A stretch of DNA of 64,000 nt from Maribellus comscasis. GTDB taxonomy: Bacteria > Bacteroidota > Bacteroidia > Bacteroidales > Prolixibacteraceae. The notes beneath the pieces were generated by a model. It did no database searches. It was not told the DNA's origin and was given only the letters and a program-made list of their open reading frames with translations. The DNA is taken from NCBI RefSeq assembly GCF_009762775.1, contig NZ_CP046401.1, positions 620,001 to 684,000 on the forward strand, read 5' to 3'. Below, piece by piece: positions 20,048-28,522 of the stretch; within the stretch, counting starts at the first letter, position 1, and every line of letters starts with the position of its first letter. Position numbers and translations under genes: made by a program.

Positions 20048-21442
20048 TTATTTCGCTTTCTTCACTTTATACAAATAAAGCTGACCTGGCTCGGGCCATG
20101 GCTTTTCACGTGGCCGATCGCGGTTTCGATCCAATGTTTCCCATTTCAGCATGTATCTGATATCTTCACTGGAATCGCCAATATCACCGGTTGTTTGAAT
20201 TTGCAATCCGGGAAAATTTCCTTCAATCTCCAACTGTGTATAAAATGGTTCAGGCTTTAAAACTTTGCCAATACTTTCAAATTTATCGTTTAAAAGAATA
20301 GTGCCATTCCCGTATCTGATATGCCAGAAGTCCACCTCATAATATCCGTCGTCACGTTTCTTAAATCCCTTCAAACGCACTTCGCTGTTAATGCTTCCGT
20401 TACCCGAGAATTCCCAACGATAGTCCCAGTTTGTAATTTGTTTATAAATCCACTTTTTATTTACAAGGTGCGCGGAATAAAACTGCAAATTCCCATCTTC
20501 GTCATATTTATGATAAACAAAAACAGGTCTGTTCTCATCGTCCAAACAAAGTTTTGCGGCCAAATTAATTATTCCACCTTGTACAGGAATCGGGTCAACA
20601 ATTAACGATTTTTGGTCGAGCGTTGCCGGCATTTTTATTTGCTCTCCATAAGCATTATACCAGTTTTTCAGATCCGGGCTTTTCATATATGAAAGATCAT
20701 GATTTGTAGAACAATCAGGTGTGTCACGCCAAACCCAGTATACATGGTACCAACCGTCTTTCATCACTGTTGGCTGTGTTTGATAAGCATTCATCAAACC
20801 CTGTCCGTCAGTGAGCGGCGTGTCCAACAGTCTTTGCCAGGTCTTTGTCTCGCAGCTATAAATGTTGTAAATCTCGTTTCCGTTTCCACTTCCTCCATCA
20901 CGGTAATGAAAAAGCAATTCGCCTTCTTTAGTAAGCATAAAATGTGGGTAGGTGCATCTTTTTTCTTCCCTTCCCACCATTTCAAAAACCTGTTGAAGCG
21001 TTGATATATCGTTTGGTTTTTGACTTCGGAAATAAGTAATCGGATTTACATGCATATTCCCTGAAAGGTGAATATATCCTTCTTTGTCGATACCCAAAGT
21101 AAGGGAATTGTGACTATCCCATCCTAAAACAGTACTGGTTCCGCCAGCAGTTTCACGCGATGTTGCCGGTAAAACATGGAGTTCAAATTTTTTGTCATTA
21201 AGTTTTCTTTGGCCGACAACTGTTCGCCGTTCGGCGTTATAATATGCAATATACTGCCGGTTACCGTGTGTGTATAAACAAAAACCCACCGGATGACCAG
21301 CCCATACTTTATCAATCTCAATTATCTGTTCAATTGATTCCGTCTCTCCACTTTCATCTATAACTGTCCCGTTTATGGCAGTTTGTGAAATACCAGCTAA
21401 CGAAATCAAAGCAAAAGCAAAAAAGCAAAGAATATGTTTCAT
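20048..21442 (-). CDS. Secreted BNR_4 beta-propeller, candidate ulvan lyase (PL24/PL25-like)
   Basis: The protein is 464 residues from the ATG at 21442, which begins a good signal peptide (MKHILCFFAFALISLAGISQ). An ATG at 21460 adds six residues. The segment DSHNSLTLGIDKEGYIHLSG then NMH gives His111 and His131, 20 residues apart, and CTYPHF with LLFHYRDGGSG gives Tyr165 and Arg181, 16 apart. From memory these spacings equal those of the catalytic residues of the PL25 ulvan lyase PLSV_3936 (His123/His143 and Tyr188/Arg204). It therefore probably cleaves rhamnose-3-sulfate to uronate linkages of ulvan-like glycans. The closely packed operon position agrees. Confidence 0.8.
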   Translation of the reverse strand: MKHILCFFAFALISLAGISQTAINGTVIDESGETESIEQIIEIDKVWAGHPVGFCLYTHGNRQYIAYYNAERRTVVGQRKLNDKKFELHVLPATSRETAGGTSTVLGWDSHNSLTLGIDKEGYIHLSGNMHVNPITYFRSQKPNDISTLQQVFEMVGREEKRCTYPHFMLTKEGELLFHYRDGGSGNGNEIYNIYSCETKTWQRLLDTPLTDGQGLMNAYQTQPTVMKDGWYHVYWVWRDTPDCSTNHDLSYMKSPDLKNWYNAYGEQIKMPATLDQKSLIVDPIPVQGGIINLAAKLCLDDENRPVFVYHKYDEDGNLQFYSAHLVNKKWIYKQITNWDYRWEFSGNGSINSEVRLKGFKKRDDGYYEVDFWHIRYGNGTILLNDKFESIGKVLKPEPFYTQLEIEGNFPGLQIQTTGDIGDSSEDIRYMLKWETLDRNRDRPREKPWPEPGQLYLYKVKKAK

Positions 21443-21499
21443 AAATATCGGTTTAAACAAAAATTATTCAATAGTAGATACAATTAAAATGTCCGATGT

Positions 21500-23347
21500 T
21501 TACCACTCCGTTAGTGTTTTATCTCCAAAATCTGCCGTATCAGAGGCCTCTTCCGGAACCAATAACACTTCAAATGTTTCTTTTGAATTTGCAGGTAAAT
21601 CAACTTCAAAACCAACCATTGTTGTCCCCGGATTTTGGGCATCGTAGTCATTTGTCGGAGCGGTACTCCAGGTTTTCATCTTTAAATTTTCCGGTCCTTT
21701 TATTTTTAGGAATAACTTTTTGCCATCTTTTGATAAAGTAGCTGAATGAGAGCCCAATTCAACATCGGCGGGTGTTACCAGATTCCACCTCACTTTGATT
21801 TGTTTATCGGGAGTTTCGAGTTCATCGCGAATAACAACAAAACTTTCTTCCTTTATTCCAACTCCCCGAACTGCTTTTTTTAGTTGCCCCTTGTACAAAG
21901 TTGTAATATCAGAAATGGCATACATAAAATCACCGGCATCCGAATAATTATCGATTTTTGCATAACCATCCACCCGTTGTAATTCGTCGTTTACGATAAG
22001 CGTACTATGCGCGAAATTATTTAACCTGAAAATGGTCCATCTTTCTGCATCCTGGGTGCGTCCGAAAATCGACATTCCCTTTGATTCCAAAGATTCATAA
22101 TTTTGCGAACCAAAATCCATAACCCAACGCACACCGTTTGCTTCCATAACAAAAGAACCAATATCCATGTGCCCGTGGTTTACAGACGGAGAACCGGCTT
22201 TAAAACCGAGATAAACGGCATTCGGGTCTGTCCAGGAGCTACGCATTAAACATATCGGATTTTTCCCCTGTCCCATCCAAACTTTTTCGTTGGGGTGGCT
22301 TATTTTATCCAGAGGAATATCTTTCCCCCAAATCATAATAGCCGGCAAAAGACGGTCGCGTGTAAACTGCGAATAGTCGTTCGTTTCCAGAAATTGTTTT
22401 TCCATCCAGAGCAAAGAGGGATCATTATTTCTTTCGGCAAACCAAAACATGGCAGGTTTCAAACTTCCGCCTGAACCACAGTCGCCCCAATTATAGCAGC
22501 CACCAGAGGGCAACAGCATGTGCTCTAAAAAACCTCCGGTTTCAAGAAACCCCGGCGATTCTGATAATCCACGATCAGTACCCAGCGCTTTTTCAACAAC
22601 GCTTAAAAACATCACGTTAAATGATGTTCCGTAGCCCCAATATCCATATCCCTCGGGATATGCCCCATCAGGTTGGTAACCTTCCATTGCTTTCGGAATG
22701 GTTTCAAATGCCCGATCAATCACTTTTTGAGCAAGTTCGGGATAATCCTCCTGAATGGCCAAAGCTCCGTATGTCATTCCTGCATTGCACACCTGGTTCC
22801 AATTATGTTCCGCATTCAAAAACCAATTGTAATCTTCATTAAAAGAAGGTTCAATCCCTTTTTCCACAATCGCCTTTTTAATTATTTCTTTTGATTCTTC
22901 CGAAAGTTCATCAAAAAGCCAATCGTAACCTATAGCCAGTGCCATTGTCATTTCTCCCACATCAAGAAAATGAGATGGATTCCAGTCGGAAAAACCGGCA
23001 GCTTTTACCATTTCTTTTTCTGCACGTTTGGCAAAACGATCGTCACCCGTCATCCGGTAAGCATAAGAAAGATAAAATACCCGGCGCAAATATTCTCTTG
23101 AGGTTCCAAGTAACCTTCTTCCGATTTTTATTCGTTCATGTAACTCGGATTGAAGAATATTTTCACTTTCACCAATGATTGCTTCATGAACCTTTCCCCA
23201 GGTTTCACTGGATTCTATCTGGTTTTGAATACTTTTTTCCTCGCCATCCAGTAACAATATCCCGGGATGTCCTGACTTTTCCTGACAGGAAATTAAAAAA
23301 GCAATAAAAAAAATAAATACTGACCATGTTAACAATTGATTTTTCAT
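21500..23347 (-). CDS. Heparinase II/III-like lipoprotein lyase (paralogue A)
   Basis: The 615-residue lipoprotein is read from the ATG at 23347 (VFIFFIAFLISCQEKSG has the lipobox). A further upstream ATG at 23389 overlaps the preceding gene and gives no signal. The toroid part has GFSDWNPSHFLDVGEMTMA and AEHNWNQVCNAGMTYG. The beta part has SVNHGHMDIGSFVMEANG then RWVMDFGSQNYESLE. It is clearly a paralogue of the product at 26632-28500, with the same motifs in the same order. Members are uronate lyases, and the subfamily is unresolved. It lies 22 bp after the PL8-like gene at 23370. Confidence 0.85.
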   Translation of the reverse strand: MKNQLLTWSVFIFFIAFLISCQEKSGHPGILLLDGEEKSIQNQIESSETWGKVHEAIIGESENILQSELHERIKIGRRLLGTSREYLRRVFYLSYAYRMTGDDRFAKRAEKEMVKAAGFSDWNPSHFLDVGEMTMALAIGYDWLFDELSEESKEIIKKAIVEKGIEPSFNEDYNWFLNAEHNWNQVCNAGMTYGALAIQEDYPELAQKVIDRAFETIPKAMEGYQPDGAYPEGYGYWGYGTSFNVMFLSVVEKALGTDRGLSESPGFLETGGFLEHMLLPSGGCYNWGDCGSGGSLKPAMFWFAERNNDPSLLWMEKQFLETNDYSQFTRDRLLPAIMIWGKDIPLDKISHPNEKVWMGQGKNPICLMRSSWTDPNAVYLGFKAGSPSVNHGHMDIGSFVMEANGVRWVMDFGSQNYESLESKGMSIFGRTQDAERWTIFRLNNFAHSTLIVNDELQRVDGYAKIDNYSDAGDFMYAISDITTLYKGQLKKAVRGVGIKEESFVVIRDELETPDKQIKVRWNLVTPADVELGSHSATLSKDGKKLFLKIKGPENLKMKTWSTAPTNDYDAQNPGTTMVGFEVDLPANSKETFEVLLVPEEASDTADFGDKTLTEW

Positions 23348-23369
23348 TGGTTGTGGTTTTAAATCATCC

Positions 23370-25592
23370 TTATAATTTAATTGAAACACTGGCTCCCCGA
23401 TAATTCTTTCGGGGCAAACGAATGGTAATGTTCGTTAAATTTTCTTTTGCATTCCACGTAGCATCCAAATATTCTCCCGGATTTGTAATTTTTTGTGAAA
23501 TCGACAGGTGGTAATTATCCAATTCCCTATTCGGATCAGCAACTGTTATTTTGGAGACTTTATCTCCTTCCATTTTTAACATCACAATTCCCGGATGTTC
23601 GCTCACCAGTTTAAGATTATTTGAAATCTCAAGTTCGCCGGCTTTGTAAAACACGACCTGGCAGATTTGTGATTCTTTATTCTTTACCGCCTGTATTTCA
23701 GCGGTATTGACAAGAATTTCAATATTATTCTTTGAAACATTCCTTTCAAGTTTTCCGATTGTTGTTGCGGGTACAATGATATATTCGTAAGTTTTGTTGC
23801 TTGGTCTTTTCCCATGGTCGAGCCAAACGCTAAAAACATCCAAACTCATTTGGTCTTTTGGCGAATCGGATTGTTTGTTGATTTTCCACCACGAGCCGGT
23901 TGCAGCTTCGTTTTCGATATTTACAATTGCTGGGTTAGGAAAAACATAACCCACTCCATCCTGAAATATCCAATCTACATTCTCGAATTTATTCTTCCCA
24001 CGTTCAACTACGGAAGAAATATCGTTTGCCGAAACAGTTACATCATCCCTAAGTAAACACTGATTTAAAGTTGTAAATACGGGGAAATCGTTATTCCTGC
24101 ACGAAATTCCGGTTCCCAAACAAACATATTCATTATCAAAAAAGAACCATGCTTTTCGGGCAATTAATGGATCATGCGGGCTTTTAAAATCAAAAGCAGC
24201 AGCGCCGTATATTCCATCGGTTACGGCTCCCACAAAATCAGTTTCACCCAATTTCTGAATTTCATTTTCTGAAGGAAATTCCGGCTTTTGCATCACTGTT
24301 GTTCCCGGAATTTTCAAATAATCGTAAACCGGCCAGATATCAAAATATTCGTCGCCGGTAAGTGATACATGATTGACACCATCGCCACGATGATGATTGA
24401 GCAGTCCCTCACTGTTGTATGGCCACTCCATGTTGTAAACTCGTGTAGAGTACATTCTTACGGATGTAAACCAGTCGGGCCGCTGAAATGAAAAATGCTC
24501 GGAATCCCAAAAAAAAGTTGCATGAGAAAGTGTTGTTTTTATTCCTTTATTTCGGATGTCAACAATTTCCTGTAACTCTTTCTTACGATAATCAGTGGTT
24601 TTTAATAAGTTTTCTGCAGTTGTTGCGCTGTATGGTTTCAACGTTCCTTCTCTGCTGATACTTCTGTTTTTTGCTCCGGGGTCCGGGTATTTTCCAAACA
24701 CACAAGTTTTACAAATTCCATCGAGGAAATAGTTTATCAGTTCTTCCAGTTTTTCTTCAGAAAAAGCATATTTCGTTCCGTTTGTATAAACCGCCCATTC
24801 AACAAAAGCATCGGCATAACCCAATCCGTATGAGAGTGTGTTATTTACTCCGTCTGTGCGGTGATGAAAACTATTGTCATACTGAATTCCACGACCTTCA
24901 GCCGACCGATTATCAAAGCCACCAACTATCCTCCGAAAGCCAAAACCGTAGTCGTTTCCAATCCACTCAACATGTTTTATTTCGCCTTCAATCACTTTAA
25001 TAACTTCATCAAACTTTTCTCTATTTCCCAGGAAAAGCATATTCTTTGCTTCAATTCCTGCTATCTTAATACGGTCTCCTCCCGGGCGGGCGCCTCCGGC
25101 ACTAATATTCGCTCTTCCGATTATTGGCTGAGCCTTTTTTACCAGTTCCTCCGGGAGTTCGTCTCCTGCCAACACCATAAGTGTAACAAGATTATTGGGC
25201 GTACCAATCTGGTTGTGCCACCAGTTGTCGCATATATAGTCGTTATCAACCCAAGTTTTTAATGCTGCAGAAATGGTTGATTTTACTTCTCCACTTTTGT
25301 AATATTTTGAATCTTTTTTTTGGTAAGCTCTTGCCAATGTCACCATATTCCCGCTATGATTTCTGTGTTCAAAACCTGTTCTGGAAACATCTTCATAGTT
25401 GATACCCGGCCACTTTCCATCGCTGGTAAAAGTGCGAAGCAACGAAGCAATCTCCGCATCATCAACATCCGGGTTCTCAAGTGTTTCAAAAACACGCTTT
25501 TCGATAGTGTCTAAATCAGAGTCAGCGGAAACGCTCGTTTTAACCGAAAAAATAAAAAGGGCTATAATTAATACAGGCAATATGTTTTTCAT
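23370..25592 (-). CDS. Secreted PL8-family lyase, subgroup with SFHHR motif
   Basis: The 740-residue protein has a signal peptide (residues 1-23). NWWHNQIGTP matches the PL8 substrate-aromatic patch. The catalytic stretch reads YDNSFHHRTDGVNNTLSYG then LGYADAF, with two adjacent histidines followed by Arg, and a His-to-Tyr distance longer than the nine residues seen in the other PL8 of this locus. This looks like the chondroitin ABC exolyase-type branch rather than the AC/hyaluronate branch. The C-terminal sandwich domains are recognisable (AWFFFDNEYVCLGTGIS, VFSVWLDHGKRPSNKTYEYI). Two PL8 subgroups in one operon suggest two linkages or sulfation patterns. Confidence 0.87.
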   Translation of the reverse strand: MKNILPVLIIALFIFSVKTSVSADSDLDTIEKRVFETLENPDVDDAEIASLLRTFTSDGKWPGINYEDVSRTGFEHRNHSGNMVTLARAYQKKDSKYYKSGEVKSTISAALKTWVDNDYICDNWWHNQIGTPNNLVTLMVLAGDELPEELVKKAQPIIGRANISAGGARPGGDRIKIAGIEAKNMLFLGNREKFDEVIKVIEGEIKHVEWIGNDYGFGFRRIVGGFDNRSAEGRGIQYDNSFHHRTDGVNNTLSYGLGYADAFVEWAVYTNGTKYAFSEEKLEELINYFLDGICKTCVFGKYPDPGAKNRSISREGTLKPYSATTAENLLKTTDYRKKELQEIVDIRNKGIKTTLSHATFFWDSEHFSFQRPDWFTSVRMYSTRVYNMEWPYNSEGLLNHHRGDGVNHVSLTGDEYFDIWPVYDYLKIPGTTVMQKPEFPSENEIQKLGETDFVGAVTDGIYGAAAFDFKSPHDPLIARKAWFFFDNEYVCLGTGISCRNNDFPVFTTLNQCLLRDDVTVSANDISSVVERGKNKFENVDWIFQDGVGYVFPNPAIVNIENEAATGSWWKINKQSDSPKDQMSLDVFSVWLDHGKRPSNKTYEYIIVPATTIGKLERNVSKNNIEILVNTAEIQAVKNKESQICQVVFYKAGELEISNNLKLVSEHPGIVMLKMEGDKVSKITVADPNRELDNYHLSISQKITNPGEYLDATWNAKENLTNITIRLPRKNYRGASVSIKL

Positions 25593-25643
25593 TCTTGTTG
25601 ATTTAAGTTATTTTCAAATATTCATCTATTCTTCAGGAATCAT

Positions 25644-26609
25644 TTATGGTTGTTTATTTTTCCACAATTTAAAATCATCCCAGTAAATCTGCAATGTTTT
25701 TCCCTTGCTATTCATATATTCAATCAAATTCTTTGAAGTATAAAGTTTCATCGGATTAAAATCTGTTACTCCATCCGGATTATTATCCCCGGTATTGTGG
25801 GTAACTTTATTTACATCAAAAACAACAATTTTCTCTCCTCCGTCGGGCTGAATTGTCATAAAGTACCGGCCATTTTTATCGTTTCCTTCTTTATAATAAT
25901 ACTCAGCGGTAAACCATGTACCAACGGGAACTTTCACACTTTGATTAATTTCTGCCCAAACAGTAGTATATTTCTGGCTTCCGTCCTCAAATAACTCACA
26001 ATCCTGTGCATCCAGAATAAAATACAAATCACTTTCTTCCTCTACAGGTTTTCCAATTCCCAGCGTAATTCGAAAACGATTTGGCACCGACTGGCTCCAG
26101 GTAATGTTATTCCAGTATTCAGCAATGGTCAGCCAATGAATTTTACCGGGAAACGTTCGCACCGCATTAAAATCGTTGGGCAGGAAAATACGAACAGACT
26201 GAAAAAAATCCTTCATTCCGTTATTTCCATAAATATTTGCCTGAATGCGCCCTTTTTTTCCATCAACATTGGGTTTATTTAGCCAGAATTGTAAGACGTG
26301 ATTTGAAGGATTTCCCGGTTCCGAAATTATTTTTGCATAACGCATGGTTGAATCGCCCCCCTGATATTGCAGATTAAAGTTTCCAATATCGGGGTGATTA
26401 TCAAAATCGGTCACCCAATCATTGTTTTTATTTAATGAATTATCCACGCCAGCAATATCCGCATCGTTTCCCCGTGGAATTACTTCCGAATCCGGTTCAA
26501 ATCCCGATTGAAAAATTAATTCGCCCGGGTTTTTTTCTTCCTGTTCTTTTTGGGAACAAGCGGAAAGAGAAAGTAAGGGAAATAATATAATACCAAGCCA
26601 AACCTTCAT
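25644..26609 (-). CDS. Jelly-roll lipoprotein, candidate polysaccharide lyase or binding protein
   Basis: The 321-residue lipoprotein (signal ends LSLSACSQKEQ) is an all-beta protein typical of concanavalin-like jelly rolls. It has ELIFQSGFEP at the start, MRYAKIISEPGNPSNHVLQFWL, KGRIQANIYG, FFQSVRIFLP, HWLTIAEYWNN, TWFTAEYYYKEGND then NGRYFMTIQ, and IYWDDFKLWKNK at the end. Single-domain jelly rolls of this length include lyase families such as PL20 and PL28. The segments with Arg, His and Tyr would fit a lyase groove, but no family signature is certain. It lies 51 bp before the PL8-like gene in transcription order. Confidence 0.65.
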   Translation of the reverse strand: MKVWLGIILFPLLSLSACSQKEQEEKNPGELIFQSGFEPDSEVIPRGNDADIAGVDNSLNKNNDWVTDFDNHPDIGNFNLQYQGGDSTMRYAKIISEPGNPSNHVLQFWLNKPNVDGKKGRIQANIYGNNGMKDFFQSVRIFLPNDFNAVRTFPGKIHWLTIAEYWNNITWSQSVPNRFRITLGIGKPVEEESDLYFILDAQDCELFEDGSQKYTTVWAEINQSVKVPVGTWFTAEYYYKEGNDKNGRYFMTIQPDGGEKIVVFDVNKVTHNTGDNNPDGVTDFNPMKLYTSKNLIEYMNSKGKTLQIYWDDFKLWKNKQP

Positions 26610-26631
26610 TTATACATTCTTTTTACATTAA

Positions 26632-28500
26632 TTATTCTCCTGAAAGACGAACTTTAATTGTGCCTTTTCCATTTTCCAAAGTCCATGCAGGGATACGTAA
26701 TTCCAGACGTTTTAATTTTTTGATTTGGCGATCCAACTCCATTGGCGCGGGGTCAAGAGAAATTACCGAGAATATTATTTCGGGCTGAGACAAATTTTCA
26801 ACTTTTAACTTTTGGCCATCCTGAGTTAAAACAGCACCTCCGTCAACAATTTCCACATCGGCAGTTGTCATCAGTTGCCAGGTGATTTGTCTTGTTTTTT
26901 CAGAAGTTTCCATTTTATCTTCTATTACAATTGAGGTCGGGCTGTCCTTCGTAAATGTGCGAACTGCACTTTTCATATTTTCGCCGTAAACAGCTGTTAA
27001 ATCAAACGATGCTGCTGGATTTTCGCCCTCTTTAAATTCAATTAAAGTTGCCTGACCATTGTTTACAAACAATTGGTCGTTAACGGAAATAGTGCTGTGA
27101 CCAAAATTATTTTTGGTAAGCAAAGTCCAGCGTTCGCAGTCCTGGCAGCTTCCCCATAAATCGAACCCGGTTTTTTCCAATTCATGGTATGACTGGTTCC
27201 CCGGATCAACTACCCAACGCACACCGTTTAATTCAAATATAAAAGAGCCAGCATCCATGTTTCCGTGACTGGTAGTTGCTCTTCCTCCTTTTCCGCCAAA
27301 ATAGTAGTTGTGGTTGTCATCTTCATCGCCTTTAAAAACCACAAGCGGATTTGAACCGTTGCCTTTCCAGGCGGTTGGCATTTTTACATCTGCGCTTTCT
27401 TTGTATTGCGACAACCATACCAACGCAGCTCCTCCCAGCCTCGATAATTTACCCATGTCTTCAGCAGGCATTAAAAATCGTTCTTTTTCAAAAAATTCAG
27501 CATTTCCGGTTTTTGTTGCAAACCATGCCAGAAAAACATCACCGGCAGCACTTCTTTTATCGCCACAATCAGCAAAATTGAAATACCAGCCAGACGGAGT
27601 ATTCATTAAATAACGAAATACTGCACTTTCTTTAAATGCAGGGTAATCGGCAATTCCGAAATCGGTTCCAAATGCACTTTCCAGGAACGCCGCAGTTACC
27701 ACTGAAAAACTGGTTCCATAGCCCCAGTAGGTTGACCCCTCGGGATACACGCCGTCGGGTGAATATTGTTTTAATGCCTGTACCATTCCGTCAAGCGCGC
27801 GGCTTATTGTTTTTGCTGCGAGCTCCGGATCTTTTTCCGCAATGGCGATAGAAGCCGCAATCATACCGCCGTTACAAACCTGATTCCAGTTATTATGGCC
27901 GTATGCCCAGCCCGGAGAATTTCCACTTTCGGGCCAGCTCGGTTTTAAGCCCTTTTCTATCAATGCCCTTTTTGCGAGTTCAATGGTTGATTCAGGAAGT
28001 TTACCGGCAGTCCAGTCGAGCGCAAAAGCCACGGCCATTGACATTTCCGCAACATCAAGAAAGTGAGAGGGATTCCAATCCGAAAAATTACAGACCGCAA
28101 TAAGCTCATCATTTAAACGTTCCAGCGCTTTATTATCTTCGTCTAACTGGTACACCATACCCAACATATTTACGCGCCATAACATTTCGCGTGAAGTTGA
28201 CAGCAACCGACGGCCAACTACAACTCTCTCCAAAAGCGGGTCATCATAAATACTTTCCGCATTCAGCTTTATGGCTTTGTACATATTTTGTACAACCGGA
28301 TCGCTTTTTAATTTCTTTTTGAGGTTACTTTTTATTTTGGAATTTAATACCAAACGCGGTTGTGATTTCCGCAGATTCTTTTTCAGGTACTGAACTGAAA
28401 TGGGATTTTCCAGTTTCTGAACATTGTCTTCCTGGGCAAATGAAGGAAAACCAATTACCACACATATCAAACTGATTAATAACAAATTTTTTATTTTCAT
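26632..28500 (-). CDS. Secreted heparinase II/III-like lyase (paralogue B)
   Basis: The 622-residue protein has a cleavable signal (residues 1-22, PSFAQED) instead of the lipobox of paralogue A. It has the same key blocks: VVGRRLLSTSREMLWRVN, NFSDWNPSHFLDVAEMSMA, GHNNWNQVCNGGMIA, TSHGNMDAGSFIFELNG then RWVVDPGNQSYHELE, and CERWTLLTKNNFGHSTISVN. The His in GHMDIGSF of paralogue A is Asn here (GNMDAGSF), a difference near the active site that could change metal binding or specificity. It lies 22 bp from both neighbours, tightly inside the PUL1 operon. Confidence 0.85.
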   Translation of the reverse strand: MKIKNLLLISLICVVIGFPSFAQEDNVQKLENPISVQYLKKNLRKSQPRLVLNSKIKSNLKKKLKSDPVVQNMYKAIKLNAESIYDDPLLERVVVGRRLLSTSREMLWRVNMLGMVYQLDEDNKALERLNDELIAVCNFSDWNPSHFLDVAEMSMAVAFALDWTAGKLPESTIELAKRALIEKGLKPSWPESGNSPGWAYGHNNWNQVCNGGMIAASIAIAEKDPELAAKTISRALDGMVQALKQYSPDGVYPEGSTYWGYGTSFSVVTAAFLESAFGTDFGIADYPAFKESAVFRYLMNTPSGWYFNFADCGDKRSAAGDVFLAWFATKTGNAEFFEKERFLMPAEDMGKLSRLGGAALVWLSQYKESADVKMPTAWKGNGSNPLVVFKGDEDDNHNYYFGGKGGRATTSHGNMDAGSFIFELNGVRWVVDPGNQSYHELEKTGFDLWGSCQDCERWTLLTKNNFGHSTISVNDQLFVNNGQATLIEFKEGENPAASFDLTAVYGENMKSAVRTFTKDSPTSIVIEDKMETSEKTRQITWQLMTTADVEIVDGGAVLTQDGQKLKVENLSQPEIIFSVISLDPAPMELDRQIKKLKRLELRIPAWTLENGKGTIKVRLSGE

Positions 28501-28522
28501 ATTAGTTGGTTTTAAGATTTAT

